Shown here one piece after another: positions 52,769-62,482 of a stretch of DNA of 64,000 nucleotides. Below the pieces are notes generated by a model that saw only the letters and a program-made list of their open reading frames with translations, did not search any database and was not told where the DNA came from. The stretch is from Rhodospirillales bacterium 24-66-33. Lineage in GTDB: Bacteria; Pseudomonadota; Alphaproteobacteria; Reyranellales; Reyranellaceae. Location: assembly GCA_002281855.1 (NCBI GenBank), contig NCHQ01000010.1, positions 100,637 through 164,636 on the forward strand, written 5' to 3'. Each line of letters starts with the position of its first letter. Within the stretch, counting starts at the first letter, position 1. The position numbers and the translations under genes are program-made.

Positions 52769-54094
52769 TCATCGCGCCAGCTTCAGCGCCTCGTCGGCCT
52801 TGGCCTTGGCGGCGGTGTACTTCTCCTTGGCGAAGGCGGCCCACTGCTGCTCCAGCTCGGCCTGGCGCGCCGACTTCTGCTTGCCGCCGGTGAACGCGGC
52901 CTTGATCTCGGGCGAGGCGGCCTGCGCCGCGGTGATCGGCATGGCGGCGATCAGGTCGCGCGCTTCCTTGGCCAGCGCGCGCGCCTGGGCATTGTCCTTC
53001 TTTTTCAACGCCGCATCGACCTCGTGCAGCACCTTGGTCACGGCCTTCAGCGGCTCGAGCTGGAAGGTGATGAGCTGGTCGAACAGCGTGTCGACGGCGG
53101 CGGTGCGCTTCTCGGACAGCTCGGCGTTGAAGGTCAGCAGACCCTGGAGGTTCTTGTCCTTGAAGGGGTTGGGATAGTCGGCCGGCGCCTTGGCGTAGGT
53201 CTCGGGGCGGACCGGCAGGCGACGGATCGTCGGCTCCAGCAGCACTTCCTGGCCCGTGGGCGACAGCAGGAACTCGATGAAGGCCTCGGCGCCGGCCTTG
53301 TTCGGCGCGTTGGCGACGACGCCGACATTGGCGGGCACCAGCGTCGTCACGGACGGGTAGACGAACTTCACCGGGAAGCCCGCGCCCTGCGACGAGAAGG
53401 CGAAGAAGTCGATCACGATGCCGTAGCCGACCTGGCCCGAGTTCACGGCCTCCGGTACGCCGAACGAGCGGTCGGTCACGGTGCGCAGGTTGCCGGCGAT
53501 GTCCTTGGTCATGCGCCAGCCCTTGTCCCAGCCCTCGCCCTGGAGGATCGTTTCGATCGTGAGGTGCGTCGTGCCCGAGCGCGAGGGCGCCGAGATCGAC
53601 ACGTGGTCGAAGTAAGGCGCCTGTGCCAGGTCCTGCCAGTCCTTGGGCGTCGGCAGCTTGTTGGCCTTCACGTAGCGCTCGTTCCACATGATGCCGTAGC
53701 CGGAGGCGGCGAAGCCGGAATAGAAGCCGTCCTTGTCGTTGACGGGATAGGAGCCGACCTTCTCGGCGATGCCGGTGGCTTTGGGCTTGTAGGGGCTGAG
53801 CAGCTTCTTGCCCTTCAGCACCTCGAAGGCGTCTGGCGCGGAGGCCCAGAAGAGATCGACCTGGTTGTTGCCCCTCGTCTCCTCGATGAACTTCACGCCG
53901 GCATTGGTGTTGCGATTCTGCACTTCGAGCGTCGCGCCCGGCACGGCCTTCTCGAAGGCCTTCTTGATCGGGTCGGTGACGTCCTTGGAGAAGGAGGTGA
54001 CCACCGTCACCTTGCCGGTCTGCGCGAAGCCGGCGCCGGAGGCGAGCACGACGCCCAGGGCGGAGCCGAGGGCAAGGGCGGAGCGGCGGAACAT
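52769..54094 (-). CDS. ABC transporter substrate-binding protein (FbpA-like)
   Basis: 441 residues with a signal peptide (MFRRSALALGSALGVVLASG, cleavage near GFAQ). Periplasmic binding-protein motifs are VTVVTSFSKDVTDPIKKAF, DLFWASAPDAFEVLK and GFYSGFAASGYGIMWNE. The C-terminal hundred residues are an unusual charged helical extension (DAALKKKDNAQARALAKEAR). CAGGAGAG precedes the ATG at 54094, deciding against a longer start. First gene of the importer operon. Confidence 0.9.
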   Translation of the reverse strand: MFRRSALALGSALGVVLASGAGFAQTGKVTVVTSFSKDVTDPIKKAFEKAVPGATLEVQNRNTNAGVKFIEETRGNNQVDLFWASAPDAFEVLKGKKLLSPYKPKATGIAEKVGSYPVNDKDGFYSGFAASGYGIMWNERYVKANKLPTPKDWQDLAQAPYFDHVSISAPSRSGTTHLTIETILQGEGWDKGWRMTKDIAGNLRTVTDRSFGVPEAVNSGQVGYGIVIDFFAFSSQGAGFPVKFVYPSVTTLVPANVGVVANAPNKAGAEAFIEFLLSPTGQEVLLEPTIRRLPVRPETYAKAPADYPNPFKDKNLQGLLTFNAELSEKRTAAVDTLFDQLITFQLEPLKAVTKVLHEVDAALKKKDNAQARALAKEARDLIAAMPITAAQAASPEIKAAFTGGKQKSARQAELEQQWAAFAKEKYTAAKAKADEALKLAR

Positions 54095-54119
54095 GGGGTT
54101 TCTCTCCTGTAGTTTCTGA

Positions 54120-56411
54120 TCAGGCGGCTTCGATGAAACTGTCGAGCACCTTCTTGGGGCCGGCCTTTTCAAATTCTATGTCGAGTTTGTTACCGTCGAC
54201 GGCGACAATGAGCCCGTAGCCGAATTTCTGGTGGAAAACGCGCTGGCCGATGCTGAGATCGACCCGGTCGCCCTCGGTCGCGCGTCGATCGTCGCTCGTC
54301 TCGTCGCGATAGCGGCCGCGGCGGCCGGGAACGCCCAGGCTCTCGTACTCGAAACCGCTGGCCTGGTCGCGCAGGCCGCCATGGTGACCGGCCGAATAGG
54401 TGGCGTAGAGGCCGGCATCGCTGCTCTGCGCCAGCTGGGCGGGCGGCAGTTCGCGCAGGAAGCGCGACGGGATGGCGGCCTGCCATTGGTTGAACACGCG
54501 GCGGTTGGCGGCAAAGGAGACATAGGCCCGCTTGCGCGCTCGCGTAAGCCCGACATAGGCCAGCCGGCGCTCCTCCTCGAGGCCGGCCTGGCCCTTGTCG
54601 TCGAGCGCGCGCTGGTTGGGAAACAGGCCTTCCTCCCAGCCCGGCAGGAAGACCGTGTCGAATTCGAGCCCCTTGGCGGCATGCAGGGTCATCACGCTCA
54701 CCATGTCGGTGTCGTCGCGCGATGCCATGTCGGTGAGCAGCGCCACATGTTCCATGAACGCCTGCAGCGAATCGAATTCCTGCAGGGCGTTGACGAGCTC
54801 CTTCAGGTTCTCGAGCCGACCTTCCGCCTCGGGCGAGCGGTCGAGGCGCAGCATGTCGGTGTAGCCGGATTCGTCGAGCATGGTTTCGACCACCTCGACA
54901 TGGCTCATGCCGTCGAGCATCGCCCGCCAGCGCTCGAAGTTGCGGATCAGGTCGCCCAGCGACTTGCGCGGGCGCGCCTTCAGCTCGTCGGTCTCGAGCG
55001 CCCGCCGAGTCGCCTCGAACAGCGAGATCTTCTGCGTGCGCTGGATCAGCCGCAGAGTCCGCAGGGCCGATTCGCCGAGGCCACGGCGCGGCGTGTTGTA
55101 GATGCGCTCGAAGGCCAGGTCGTCGTCGTGCTGGATGATGACGCGGCAGTAGGCCAGCGCGTCGCGGATCTCCTGGCGCTCGTAGAAGCGCGGGCCGCCG
55201 ATCACGCGATAGGGCAGGCCCATGGTGATGAAGCGTTCCTCGAACTCGCGGGTCTGGAAGCCGGCGCGCACCAGGATGGCGATCTGCGCGAGCTTGTGCT
55301 TGTCGCGCTGCAGCGCCTCGATTTCCTCGCCGATCGTGCGCGCTTCCTCGTCGCCGTCCCAGACACCGCGCAGCGAGATGCGCTCGCCCTCCTTGGTGTC
55401 GGTCCACAGCGTCTTCCCGAGCCGTCCCTCGTTGTGGGAGATCAGGTGGGAGGCGGCGGCCAGGATGTGCGGCGTCGAACGGTAGTTGCGCTCCAGCCGG
55501 ACGATGGTGGCGTTGGGGAAATCCTTTTCGAAACGCAGGATGTTGCCGACCTCGGCGCCGCGCCAGCCGTAGATCGACTGGTCGTCGTCGCCGACGCAGC
55601 AGACGTCCTGCGTGCCCTGCGCCAGCAGCCGCAGCCAGAGATACTGCGCGACGTTGGTGTCCTGGTACTCGTCGACCAGGATGTGGCGGAAGCGGCGATG
55701 ATAGACCGCCAGGATGTCGGGATGCGTCTGCCACAGGGTCACGCAGTGCATCACCAGGTCGCCGAAATCGACGGCGTTCACCTCGCCGAGGCGCTCCTGG
55801 TACTGGCGGTAGATGTCGGCCGCGCGGCCGCCTGCGAAGTCGCCGGCCTCGGCGCCCGACACCTTGTCCGGCGTCAGCGCGCGGTCCTTCCAGCGCTGGA
55901 TGATCCCGGACAGGATGCGGGCCGGCCATTTCTTGTCGTCGATCCCCTCGGCCTGCAGCAGCTGCTTGATCAGCCGCGTCTGGTCGTCGGTGTCGAGGAT
56001 CGTGAAATTGCTTTTCAGTCCGATCAGCTCGGCATGCCGGCGCAGGACCCGCACGCCGATCGCGTGGAAGGTGCCCAGCCACATCCCGTCCGCCGCGCCG
56101 CCGATCAGCTTCGCCACGCGGTCGAGCATTTCGCGGGCCGCCTTGTTGGTGAAGGTGACCGCCAGGACCTGCGATGTCCGGGCCTGGCCGGTGAGCAGCA
56201 GATGGGCGATGCGGGTGGTGAGCACGCGGGTCTTGCCGGTGCCGGCACCGGCCAGCACCAGGAGCGGCCCGCCCGCATGGGTGACCGCCTGGCGCTGCTC
56301 GTCGTTCAGGCCTTCGAGATGGGTGGTGGACGTGACGGCCCGCCGCGCCGGCACGGGATCGGCCGGAACGGGGTCATCGGTGATTTCGAACGGATCGGCG
56401 GAGGGCGCCAT
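54120..56411 (-). CDS. uvrD: UvrD/PcrA-type ATP-dependent DNA helicase
   Basis: 763 residues, typical size. Superfamily 1 motifs in order: Q motif LNDEQRQAV, Walker A AGAGTGKT, motif Ia TFTNKAAREM, Walker B VDEYQDTN, motif III GDDDQSIYGWRGA, motif IV ERNYRS, motif V MTLHAAKGLEFDTVFL and motif VI RRLAYVGLTRARK. The C-terminal Tudor-like part (GQRVFHQKFGYGLIVAVDG) binds RNA polymerase in relatives. It acts in excision and mismatch repair. Divergent from the HtrA-like gene. Confidence 0.95.
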   Translation of the reverse strand: MAPSADPFEITDDPVPADPVPARRAVTSTTHLEGLNDEQRQAVTHAGGPLLVLAGAGTGKTRVLTTRIAHLLLTGQARTSQVLAVTFTNKAAREMLDRVAKLIGGAADGMWLGTFHAIGVRVLRRHAELIGLKSNFTILDTDDQTRLIKQLLQAEGIDDKKWPARILSGIIQRWKDRALTPDKVSGAEAGDFAGGRAADIYRQYQERLGEVNAVDFGDLVMHCVTLWQTHPDILAVYHRRFRHILVDEYQDTNVAQYLWLRLLAQGTQDVCCVGDDDQSIYGWRGAEVGNILRFEKDFPNATIVRLERNYRSTPHILAAASHLISHNEGRLGKTLWTDTKEGERISLRGVWDGDEEARTIGEEIEALQRDKHKLAQIAILVRAGFQTREFEERFITMGLPYRVIGGPRFYERQEIRDALAYCRVIIQHDDDLAFERIYNTPRRGLGESALRTLRLIQRTQKISLFEATRRALETDELKARPRKSLGDLIRNFERWRAMLDGMSHVEVVETMLDESGYTDMLRLDRSPEAEGRLENLKELVNALQEFDSLQAFMEHVALLTDMASRDDTDMVSVMTLHAAKGLEFDTVFLPGWEEGLFPNQRALDDKGQAGLEEERRLAYVGLTRARKRAYVSFAANRRVFNQWQAAIPSRFLRELPPAQLAQSSDAGLYATYSAGHHGGLRDQASGFEYESLGVPGRRGRYRDETSDDRRATEGDRVDLSIGQRVFHQKFGYGLIVAVDGNKLDIEFEKAGPKKVLDSFIEAA

Positions 56412-56492
56412 GAACCGTCATATAGCAATCGCGATGGCGGACGCCTATCTTTGAGACTGTGGACGCGCGTGGTGCGCGGCGGAGGTGAGCGG

Positions 56493-57512
56493 ATGGCCCG
56501 AGGGTTGAACGGTTCCGCAAACGGGTCGGGCCATTGGCCTCCCCCCGGCGATGAGGGCGTGGTTGCCCGCACCCCCGGCGGCGGCTCGAACCTGCCGCCT
56601 CCGGTCGCGGCGGCGCTGCCCGCCGTGGTCGGCGTCAGGACCACCATTCCGGAAAGCCGCCGCTCCGCCCAGACTTTGGGCACGGAGCGTGAAGGTCACG
56701 GCATCGTGGTCGACGACGAGGGGCTCGTCCTCACCATCGGCTATCTCATCATGGAAGCCGACACGGTAACGATCACCGACATCGAGGGCAACGAGACGGC
56801 CGCGCGCATCGTCGGCTACGACTATGAGAGCGGCTTCGGCCTCGTGCGGACCGAGACGCCGATCCGGCTGAAGCCGATGCCGTTCGGCGACTCCGATTCT
56901 CTGATCCTGCGGGGCGAGGCTTATGTCGCGGGCCTGGGCGGCGAAAAGGCGGCGCTCAAGGTCAAGGTCGCCGGCCGGCGCGAGTTCGCCGGCTACTGGG
57001 AATATCTGCTCGACAGCGCCATCTTCACCGTGCCGGCCTATCCGCTGTGGGGCGGCTCGGCCCTGATCGGGCAGGACGGCGCGCTTCTCGGAGTCGGCTC
57101 GCTGCTGGTGCAGGAGGCGCTGGGCCCGGGGTCGCCAGCCTTTCCTGGCAACATGTACGTGCCGATCAACCGGCTGAAGCCGATCTTCGAGGAGCTGGTC
57201 TCGACGGGCCGTCTGTCGACGCCGCCGCGCCCCTGGCTCGGCCTCTATACGGTCGAGCATTTGGGCCAGCTCGTGGTCGGCGGCATTTCCGAGGGCGGTC
57301 CCGCCGATCGTGCCGGCCTGCAACGCGGCGACATCCTGCACGCGCTGGACGACGAGGGGCTGGACGATGTCGGCGACTTCTATCGCAAGCTCTGGGCGAT
57401 CGGCCCGGCCGGCTCCGTGGTGAAGCTCCAGATGGAGCGCGACGGCGACGCTTTCGATGTCAGCGTCCGCACCGGCGATCGCTCGACCTATCACAGGTAC
57501 GGCAGCGACTGA
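56493..57512 (+). CDS. HtrA-like protein with PDZ domain, apparently catalytically inactive
   Basis: 339 residues. A trypsin-like S1C fold spans about 55-230 and a PDZ domain about 240-335 (GGISEGGPADRAGLQRGDIL). The catalytic positions differ: the His block reads LTIGYLIMEADTV instead of TNxHV, the Asp block reads DYESGFGLVRTE, and the Ser block reads PLWGGSAL instead of GNSGGP. All three catalytic residues seem replaced. No signal peptide is visible. It probably acts as a binding scaffold. GGAGG precedes the ATG. Confidence 0.82.
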   Translation: MARGLNGSANGSGHWPPPGDEGVVARTPGGGSNLPPPVAAALPAVVGVRTTIPESRRSAQTLGTEREGHGIVVDDEGLVLTIGYLIMEADTVTITDIEGNETAARIVGYDYESGFGLVRTETPIRLKPMPFGDSDSLILRGEAYVAGLGGEKAALKVKVAGRREFAGYWEYLLDSAIFTVPAYPLWGGSALIGQDGALLGVGSLLVQEALGPGSPAFPGNMYVPINRLKPIFEELVSTGRLSTPPRPWLGLYTVEHLGQLVVGGISEGGPADRAGLQRGDILHALDDEGLDDVGDFYRKLWAIGPAGSVVKLQMERDGDAFDVSVRTGDRSTYHRYGSD

Positions 57513-57593
57513 CCCGCCTGTGAATAGCCACGCTTTGACTCAGGCCCCACGCGCTGCCTAGGTTCGCGTCAAGCGACAACGGGGGAGACATCG

Positions 57594-58550
57594 ATGGCCA
57601 AGGCGTTCGCCTCGCAGGCGGATATGACGGACAAGAAGATCACCTTCAGCCGTCTGTCCGAGCACGCCTATGCCTTCACCGCGGAAGGCGATCCCAATAC
57701 CGGCATCGTGGTCGGCGACGACGCGGTCATGGTGATCGACGCGCAGGCGACGCCGAAGATGGCCGAGCAGGTGATCGAGCGCATCCGCACCGTCACCGAC
57801 AAGCCGATCAAATACGTGGTGTTGTCGCACTATCATGCCGTGCGCGTTTTGGGCGCCAGCGGCTACAGCCCTGAGCACATCATCTGCAGCGAAGCGACGC
57901 GCGACATGATCGTCGAGCGCGGTGCGCAGGACTACAAGTCCGAGCTGCAGCGCTTTCCGCGCCTGTTCCAGGCGGCGGAGACCATTCCCGGCCTGACCTG
58001 GCCCACCATCACCTTCGCGGATCGCATGACCCTGTGGCTGGGCAAGCTGCAGGTCGACATCATCCATGCCGGCCGCGGCCATACCAAGGGCGACACGATC
58101 GTCTGGCTCCCGGAGGAGCGCACCCTGTTCAGTGGCGATCTCGTCGAGTATGGCGCGACGCCCTATTGCGGCGATGCCCACTACAAGGACTGGCCGGAGA
58201 CCCTGCAGAAGCTTCGCGACCTCAAGGCCGAGGCCCTGGTGCCGGGCCGCGGCGACGCACTCATCGGCGAGGGCCCGGTCGAGGAGGGGATCGCCGGAAC
58301 CCAGGCGTTCCTGAGCGATCTCTACAAGGTCGTGGAGAAGAGCGCCGAGGCCGGAGACTCGCTGAAGGTGGCCTACGACAAGGCCATGACGGCGCTGCAG
58401 CCGCGCTACGGCAACTGGGTCATCTTCGAGCACTGCATGCCGTTCGACGTCAGCCGTGCCTACGACGAGGCCAAGGGCCTCGACCACCCGCGCATCTGGA
58501 CCGCCGAACGCGACATCGAGATGTGGGCGGCGCTGGAAAAGGCCGAGTGA
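57594..58550 (+). CDS. Metallo-beta-lactamase-fold hydrolase with altered metal motif
   Basis: 318 residues. The MBL motif that is normally HxHxDH reads HYHAVR (LSHYHAVRVLGAS): the first two His remain but Asp and the next His are Val and Arg. GRGHTKGDTIVW supplies the next His, and LFSGDLVEYGATPY the bridging Asp. This suggests a single-metal or altered site. Related SoxH-like proteins have unclear substrates. GGGGGAG precedes the ATG. It heads a short run of catabolic-type genes. Confidence 0.82.
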   Translation: MAKAFASQADMTDKKITFSRLSEHAYAFTAEGDPNTGIVVGDDAVMVIDAQATPKMAEQVIERIRTVTDKPIKYVVLSHYHAVRVLGASGYSPEHIICSEATRDMIVERGAQDYKSELQRFPRLFQAAETIPGLTWPTITFADRMTLWLGKLQVDIIHAGRGHTKGDTIVWLPEERTLFSGDLVEYGATPYCGDAHYKDWPETLQKLRDLKAEALVPGRGDALIGEGPVEEGIAGTQAFLSDLYKVVEKSAEAGDSLKVAYDKAMTALQPRYGNWVIFEHCMPFDVSRAYDEAKGLDHPRIWTAERDIEMWAALEKAE

Positions 58551-58574
58551 CGCTGCTTTCCGTGGCGCGCTCCC

Positions 58575-60161
58575 ATGAGCTCCTACACCTATCGACACTA
58601 CGAGTACCGGAAGCCGTCTGAACTCGACGGTCGGAGCGCACGCCGGCCGGTCGTGATCGTCGGCGCCGGCATGGCCGGGCCGACGCTGGCGCTGGCGCTG
58701 GCAAAACGCGGTGTGCCATCGGTCGTGCTCGACGAGGACGACACGGTGAGCCTCGGCAGCCGCTCGATCTGCCAGGCCAAGCACAGTCTCGAAACCTGGG
58801 ATCGGTTCGGCGTCGCGAGCCGCATGGTCGAAAAGGGCATCACCTGGGAGCAGGGCGAGCTCTATCTCCACGACAAGCCGGTCTTCCGCTTCAACCTGCA
58901 GCCCGAGCCCGGCCACAAGTTCCCGGCCTTCGTGAACCTGCAGCAATATTACGTGGAGGAGTATCTCTTCGAGCGCTGCCTCGCCGAGCCCCTCATCGAG
59001 ATGCGTTTCCGCAACAAGGTCGTTGCCGTCACGCCGAGCGAAGAAGGCGTGACGCTCGAGGTCGAGACGCCGGACGGGGGCTACGCGCTTGACGCCGAGT
59101 GGCTGGTGGCCTGCGACGGCGTACGCAGCACCGTGCGTCATCTGATGGACCTGCCCTATCCTGGCGAGGTCTTCCACGACCGGTTCCTGATCTCCGACAT
59201 CAGGCTGCTGAGCGAGCTGCCCAAGGAACGGCGCTTCTGGTTCTATCCGCCGTTCCACCCGACCAACTCCGTGCTGCTGCACCGCCAGGCCGACAACGTG
59301 CTGCGGGTCGATTTCCAGCTTGGCCCCGACGCCGATCCGGAAGAGGAGAAGAAGCCGGAGAACATCGACCGGCGCCTGCGCCAGATGTTCGGTCCCGAGG
59401 CGCGCTGGGAGCATGAGTGGACCAGCGTCTACACCTTCACCTGCCGCATGATGGAGCGCTTCGTCCAGGGCCGGGTGATCTTCGCCGGTGACGCCGCGCA
59501 CGTCGTCTCGCCGTTCGGCGCGCGCGGGGGCAATGGCGCCATCGCCGATGTCGACAACCTCGCCTGGAAGCTGGCGATGGTTCTGCGGGACGCGGCGCCG
59601 GCGTCGCTGCTGGACAGCTATTGCAGCGAACGGCGTGCGGCAGCGCAGGAGAACATCCTGAACTCGACGCGCAGCACCGACTTCATCACGCCCAAGTCTG
59701 CCGCCTCGCGCGCCTTCCGCGACGCCACCCTCTCGCTGGCGCGCGATTTTCCCTTTGCCCGCGCACTGATCAACAGCGGCCGGCTCTCGGTGCCGACCGC
59801 GCAGCCGGGCTCGCCGCTCGACACGCCGGACGGCGATGCCGACTGGCTGCGCGGGCCGGGACCCGGGCGGGCGATGCTCGATGCGCCGGTGGGGCGGGAC
59901 GGCAGCGGCTGGCTGCTCGATCGGCTGGGTCCGGACTTCACGGTGCTGACCTTCGGCGACACGGACATGCCAACCGGCGACCTTCCATCCGGTGTGACCT
60001 GCGTGCGCATCGCGGGCGACGGGCTTGCCCGCCAGCGCTATGATGGCCGGCCGGGCACGACCTACCTGATCCGGCCGGACCGCTATGTCGCGGCGCGCTG
60101 GCGCCGCTTCGATGCGGCGGCGATTGCGGCCTCGGTCAGGCGGGCCACGGGCAACGGCTGA
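58575..60161 (+). CDS. FAD-dependent aromatic monooxygenase (PHBH/MhpA fold)
   Basis: 528 residues. The FAD motif [18 protein letters not shown] is at about 31-48, the second FAD motif [14 protein letters not shown] lies mid-protein, and [20 protein letters not shown] is the ribityl-binding GD motif. A thioredoxin-like C-terminal domain follows. It hydroxylates a phenolic or related ring with NAD(P)H and oxygen. It starts 24 bases after the MBL-fold gene and is followed by DUF2783, a frequent partner. Confidence 0.88.
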   Translation: MSSYTYRHYEYRKPSELDGRSARRPVVIVGAGMAGPTLALALAKRGVPSVVLDEDDTVSLGSRSICQAKHSLETWDRFGVASRMVEKGITWEQGELYLHDKPVFRFNLQPEPGHKFPAFVNLQQYYVEEYLFERCLAEPLIEMRFRNKVVAVTPSEEGVTLEVETPDGGYALDAEWLVACDGVRSTVRHLMDLPYPGEVFHDRFLISDIRLLSELPKERRFWFYPPFHPTNSVLLHRQADNVLRVDFQLGPDADPEEEKKPENIDRRLRQMFGPEARWEHEWTSVYTFTCRMMERFVQGRVIFAGDAAHVVSPFGARGGNGAIADVDNLAWKLAMVLRDAAPASLLDSYCSERRAAAQENILNSTRSTDFITPKSAASRAFRDATLSLARDFPFARALINSGRLSVPTAQPGSPLDTPDGDADWLRGPGPGRAMLDAPVGRDGSGWLLDRLGPDFTVLTFGDTDMPTGDLPSGVTCVRIAGDGLARQRYDGRPGTTYLIRPDRYVAARWRRFDAAAIAASVRRATGNG

Positions 60162-60172
60162 AGGAGTTCGCG

Positions 60173-60391
60173 ATGGCCGAAATCACGACCGGCGCCCTGC
60201 GCCGCACGCTCAATCTCGCGCGCCCCGACGACGTCTACAACGCGATCGTCGACGCGCATCGCGGCCTCAGCGACGAACAGTGCCGCGCCTTCGATGCGCG
60301 GCTGATCCTCCTGCTGGCGAACCATGTGGGCGACGAGGCGGTGTTGCACGAGGCGCTGAGGGCCGCGCGCGAGACGATGGAGGAGACATGA
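60173..60391 (+). CDS. DUF2783 small protein
   Basis: 72 residues, helical ([40 protein letters not shown]), matching DUF2783, a partner protein usually encoded next to FAD monooxygenases. AAGGAG precedes the ATG. Its stop overlaps the SDR start as ATGA, so the operon is translationally coupled. Confidence 0.85.
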   Translation: MAEITTGALRRTLNLARPDDVYNAIVDAHRGLSDEQCRAFDARLILLLANHVGDEAVLHEALRAARETMEET

Positions 60392-61143
60392 AGGGCATGC
60401 TCACCGGCCGGCTGGCGCTGGTCACCGGCGCGGGCCGCGGCAACGGCGCCGCCATCGCGCGAGGACTCGCGGCTGCCGGCGCGCGCGTCATCGTCACCGA
60501 CGTCGATCTGGATGCCGCGCGTGCGATCGCCGACAGCATCGTCAAGGCGGGCGGCGAGGCGCGCGGCCATGCGCTCGATGTCACCGACGCGGAGAGCTGC
60601 ACGAAGCTCGCGCAGGACGTCTCGCTGCTGGTCGGCCCGATCAGCATCCTGGTGAACAATGCCGGCATCTTCCTGCGCGGCGGCCTGACCGAGCCGGACG
60701 GCCGGGCGCGCTGGGAACGCACGATGGAGGTGAACGTCCAGGGACCGTTCAATGTCACCATGGCCTTCGTGGAGCAGCTCAAGCACACCAAGGGTAGCAT
60801 CGTGAACATTGCCTCGATCAACTCCTTCGTCGCGCCGGCGGGCAGCGGCGTCTATCCGGTGTCGAAGGGCGCCCTGGCCCAGTTCACGCGGGCGCTCGCA
60901 ACCGAGTTGGCACCCGACGGCGTGCGGGTGAACGCGCTGGCGCCGGGCATCATCGCCACCGCGATGACGGAGGTGACTCGCGCCGACCCGAAGAAGCTGG
61001 ACGGCTTCTTCGCCCACGTGCCGATGAAGCGCGTGGGCCAGCCCGAAGAACTGGCCGGGCCGGTGGTGTTCCTCTGTTCGGAGGCGGCGAGCTACATCAC
61101 CGGCGCCATCCTGCCGGTCGATGGAGGGTATCTTGCCGTCTGA
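60388..61143 (+). CDS. SDR-family dehydrogenase
   Basis: 251 residues of classical [19 protein letters not shown] nucleotide motif, NNAG, Ser in NIASINSF and Tyr-x3-Lys in YPVSKG, ending with [10 protein letters not shown]. It oxidises or reduces a hydroxyl/keto group with NAD(P). It probably handles the product of the monooxygenase pathway. GGAGG lies just before the ATG and inside the DUF2783 gene. Confidence 0.9.
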   Translation: MKGMLTGRLALVTGAGRGNGAAIARGLAAAGARVIVTDVDLDAARAIADSIVKAGGEARGHALDVTDAESCTKLAQDVSLLVGPISILVNNAGIFLRGGLTEPDGRARWERTMEVNVQGPFNVTMAFVEQLKHTKGSIVNIASINSFVAPAGSGVYPVSKGALAQFTRALATELAPDGVRVNALAPGIIATAMTEVTRADPKKLDGFFAHVPMKRVGQPEELAGPVVFLCSEAASYITGAILPVDGGYLAV

Positions 61144-61624
61144 TCTCGAAAAGCTCGTCGTTCGTCCGGCCACGGTCGCGGACGTCGATACGCTGCATCG
61201 CTTCTCGGTCGATCTCGCGACCTACGAGGACGAGCCCGACGCCGTCGGCTCGACGCCTGAGACCCTGGCGCGCGACGGCTTCGGCGAGAACCTGCAATTC
61301 GCCGCCCTGATCGCCGAGCGTGGGACAAGGCCAGTGGGCTTCGCGCTCTACACGTTCAACTACTCGGTCTGGACCGCGGCACGGGGCATCTTCATCGAGG
61401 ATATCTGGGTGGTGCCCGAGGAACGTCGCGGTGGTGTCGCCCGCGCGCTGATGCAGGGGCTTGCCCGCGAATGCGAAGCCAAGGGCTACAAGCGCATCGA
61501 CCTCAACGTGCTCGACTGGAATCCGGCGCGCGGCTTCTACGAGCGCCTGGGCTATCGCTGGATCCGCAACTGGCTGCCCTACCGCCTCAGCGGCGAGGCC
61601 CTGTCGAAGCTTGCGGGTGAGTAG
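61133..61624 (+). CDS. GNAT-family N-acetyltransferase
   Basis: 163 residues. [20 protein letters not shown] is the acetyl-CoA motif A, followed by [20 protein letters not shown], the motif B end of the GNAT fold. TTG at 61133 is chosen because GGAGG lies 5 bases upstream; the ATG at 61121 has no ribosome site. The gene overlaps the SDR stop by 11 bases. Substrate unknown. Confidence 0.88.
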   Translation: MPSDLEKLVVRPATVADVDTLHRFSVDLATYEDEPDAVGSTPETLARDGFGENLQFAALIAERGTRPVGFALYTFNYSVWTAARGIFIEDIWVVPEERRGGVARALMQGLARECEAKGYKRIDLNVLDWNPARGFYERLGYRWIRNWLPYRLSGEALSKLAGE

Positions 61625-61668
61625 AGTCTTTCCCTCTTATTCGGAATTTTATCGGATCTTGTAAAACG

Positions 61669-61782
61669 CACCTCACCCTGAGGAGCGCTCCGCAGGAGCG
61701 CGTCTCGAAGGGTGGGCACAAGCACACCGTCCGTTGCCCATCCTTCGAGACGGCCCTTCGGGCCTCCTCAGGATGAGGTGGT
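61669..61782. repeat. Palindromic intergenic repeat, copy 1
   Basis: About 114 bases forming a large imperfect inverted repeat with inner hairpins. Outer arms read CACCTCACCCTGAGGAG and CTCCTCAGGATGAGGTGG. Inner arms are CGTCTCGAAGGGTGGGCA (61701-61718) and TGCCCATCCTTCGAGACG (61735-61752). Small hairpins GCGCTCC-GCA-GGAGCGC and GGCCC-TTC-GGGCC protrude. The element fills most of the 334-base gap between the GNAT and thioesterase genes. A second copy lies at 63815-63920 in inverted orientation. Confidence 0.92.
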
Positions 61783-61958
61783 GTGGGTGAAGTTGAATTA
61801 GAAAGGCGCAAGTCCAGGCGCCGGTCTGCGCGGTATCTTGGTACCGCATTCGGCCTAGGGCGAGTCCGTTTCAGTTGTTTCGGATATTTCGATTATTTCG
61901 TTCATGAGCCCGTTTCGGAGGGGCCGGGGAGGCGTGGTTAGGACCACCTCGCCAACCG

Positions 61959-62474
61959 TCATCGCTTGGCGAGTCCCATGACGCGGCCGGCCTTGGCGGG
62001 CTTGGGCAGAACCTTGTGGGTCTCCCAGATCGCGTCGAGACGCTCGGTCACCGGCACCGGCCAGGGGCCGGAACGTCGCGAGGTGTAGTCGATGTTCATC
62101 AGGATCGTCTCGTTGGTCGCCGCCAGATAATCCTGATCGGCATGGTACATCTCGTGGAAGAGATGGACCTTCTTGGCGTCGCGCGCGAGCAGCTGGGTGG
62201 TGAAGCGCAGCGGCGCGCCCTCGCGCAGCTCGCGGTCGTAGGTGACGTGGGTCTCCAGCACGAAGGTCATGCCGAGCTTGCCGTCGACGTAGCGACGGCC
62301 CAGTCCCATGTTGCGCATGAAGGCGCCGGAGGCCTGGTCGAAGGCGGTGACATAGAAGGCCACGTTCATGTGACCATTCCAGTCGACCCATTCCGGAAGG
62401 ACGGTGGAGCGGTGGGTGTCGAGCGGGGCGCGCGTGATCAGTTCGGGAAGTTCGTACGGCAGGGACTGAAGCAT
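61959..62474 (-). CDS. Hotdog thioesterase, tandem copy 1
   Basis: 171 residues: PEWVDWNGHMNVAFYVTAFD is the 4HBT active-site helix with Asp, and THVTYDRELREGAPLRFTTQ the following strands. It belongs to the thioesterase group often linked to carnitine or beta-oxidation loci. Strong similarity to the gene at 62483-62995 shows a tandem duplication. The ATG is 9 bases after that gene's stop. Confidence 0.88.
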   Translation of the reverse strand: MLQSLPYELPELITRAPLDTHRSTVLPEWVDWNGHMNVAFYVTAFDQASGAFMRNMGLGRRYVDGKLGMTFVLETHVTYDRELREGAPLRFTTQLLARDAKKVHLFHEMYHADQDYLAATNETILMNIDYTSRRSGPWPVPVTERLDAIWETHKVLPKPAKAGRVMGLAKR

Positions 62475-62482
62475 GGACGCTG

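Noticed and set aside
54231..56460. Very long open frame on plus across the whole uvrD gene
   Set aside because: It is antisense to clear helicase motifs and an effect of high GC at third positions; only the part from 56493 on is a real gene.
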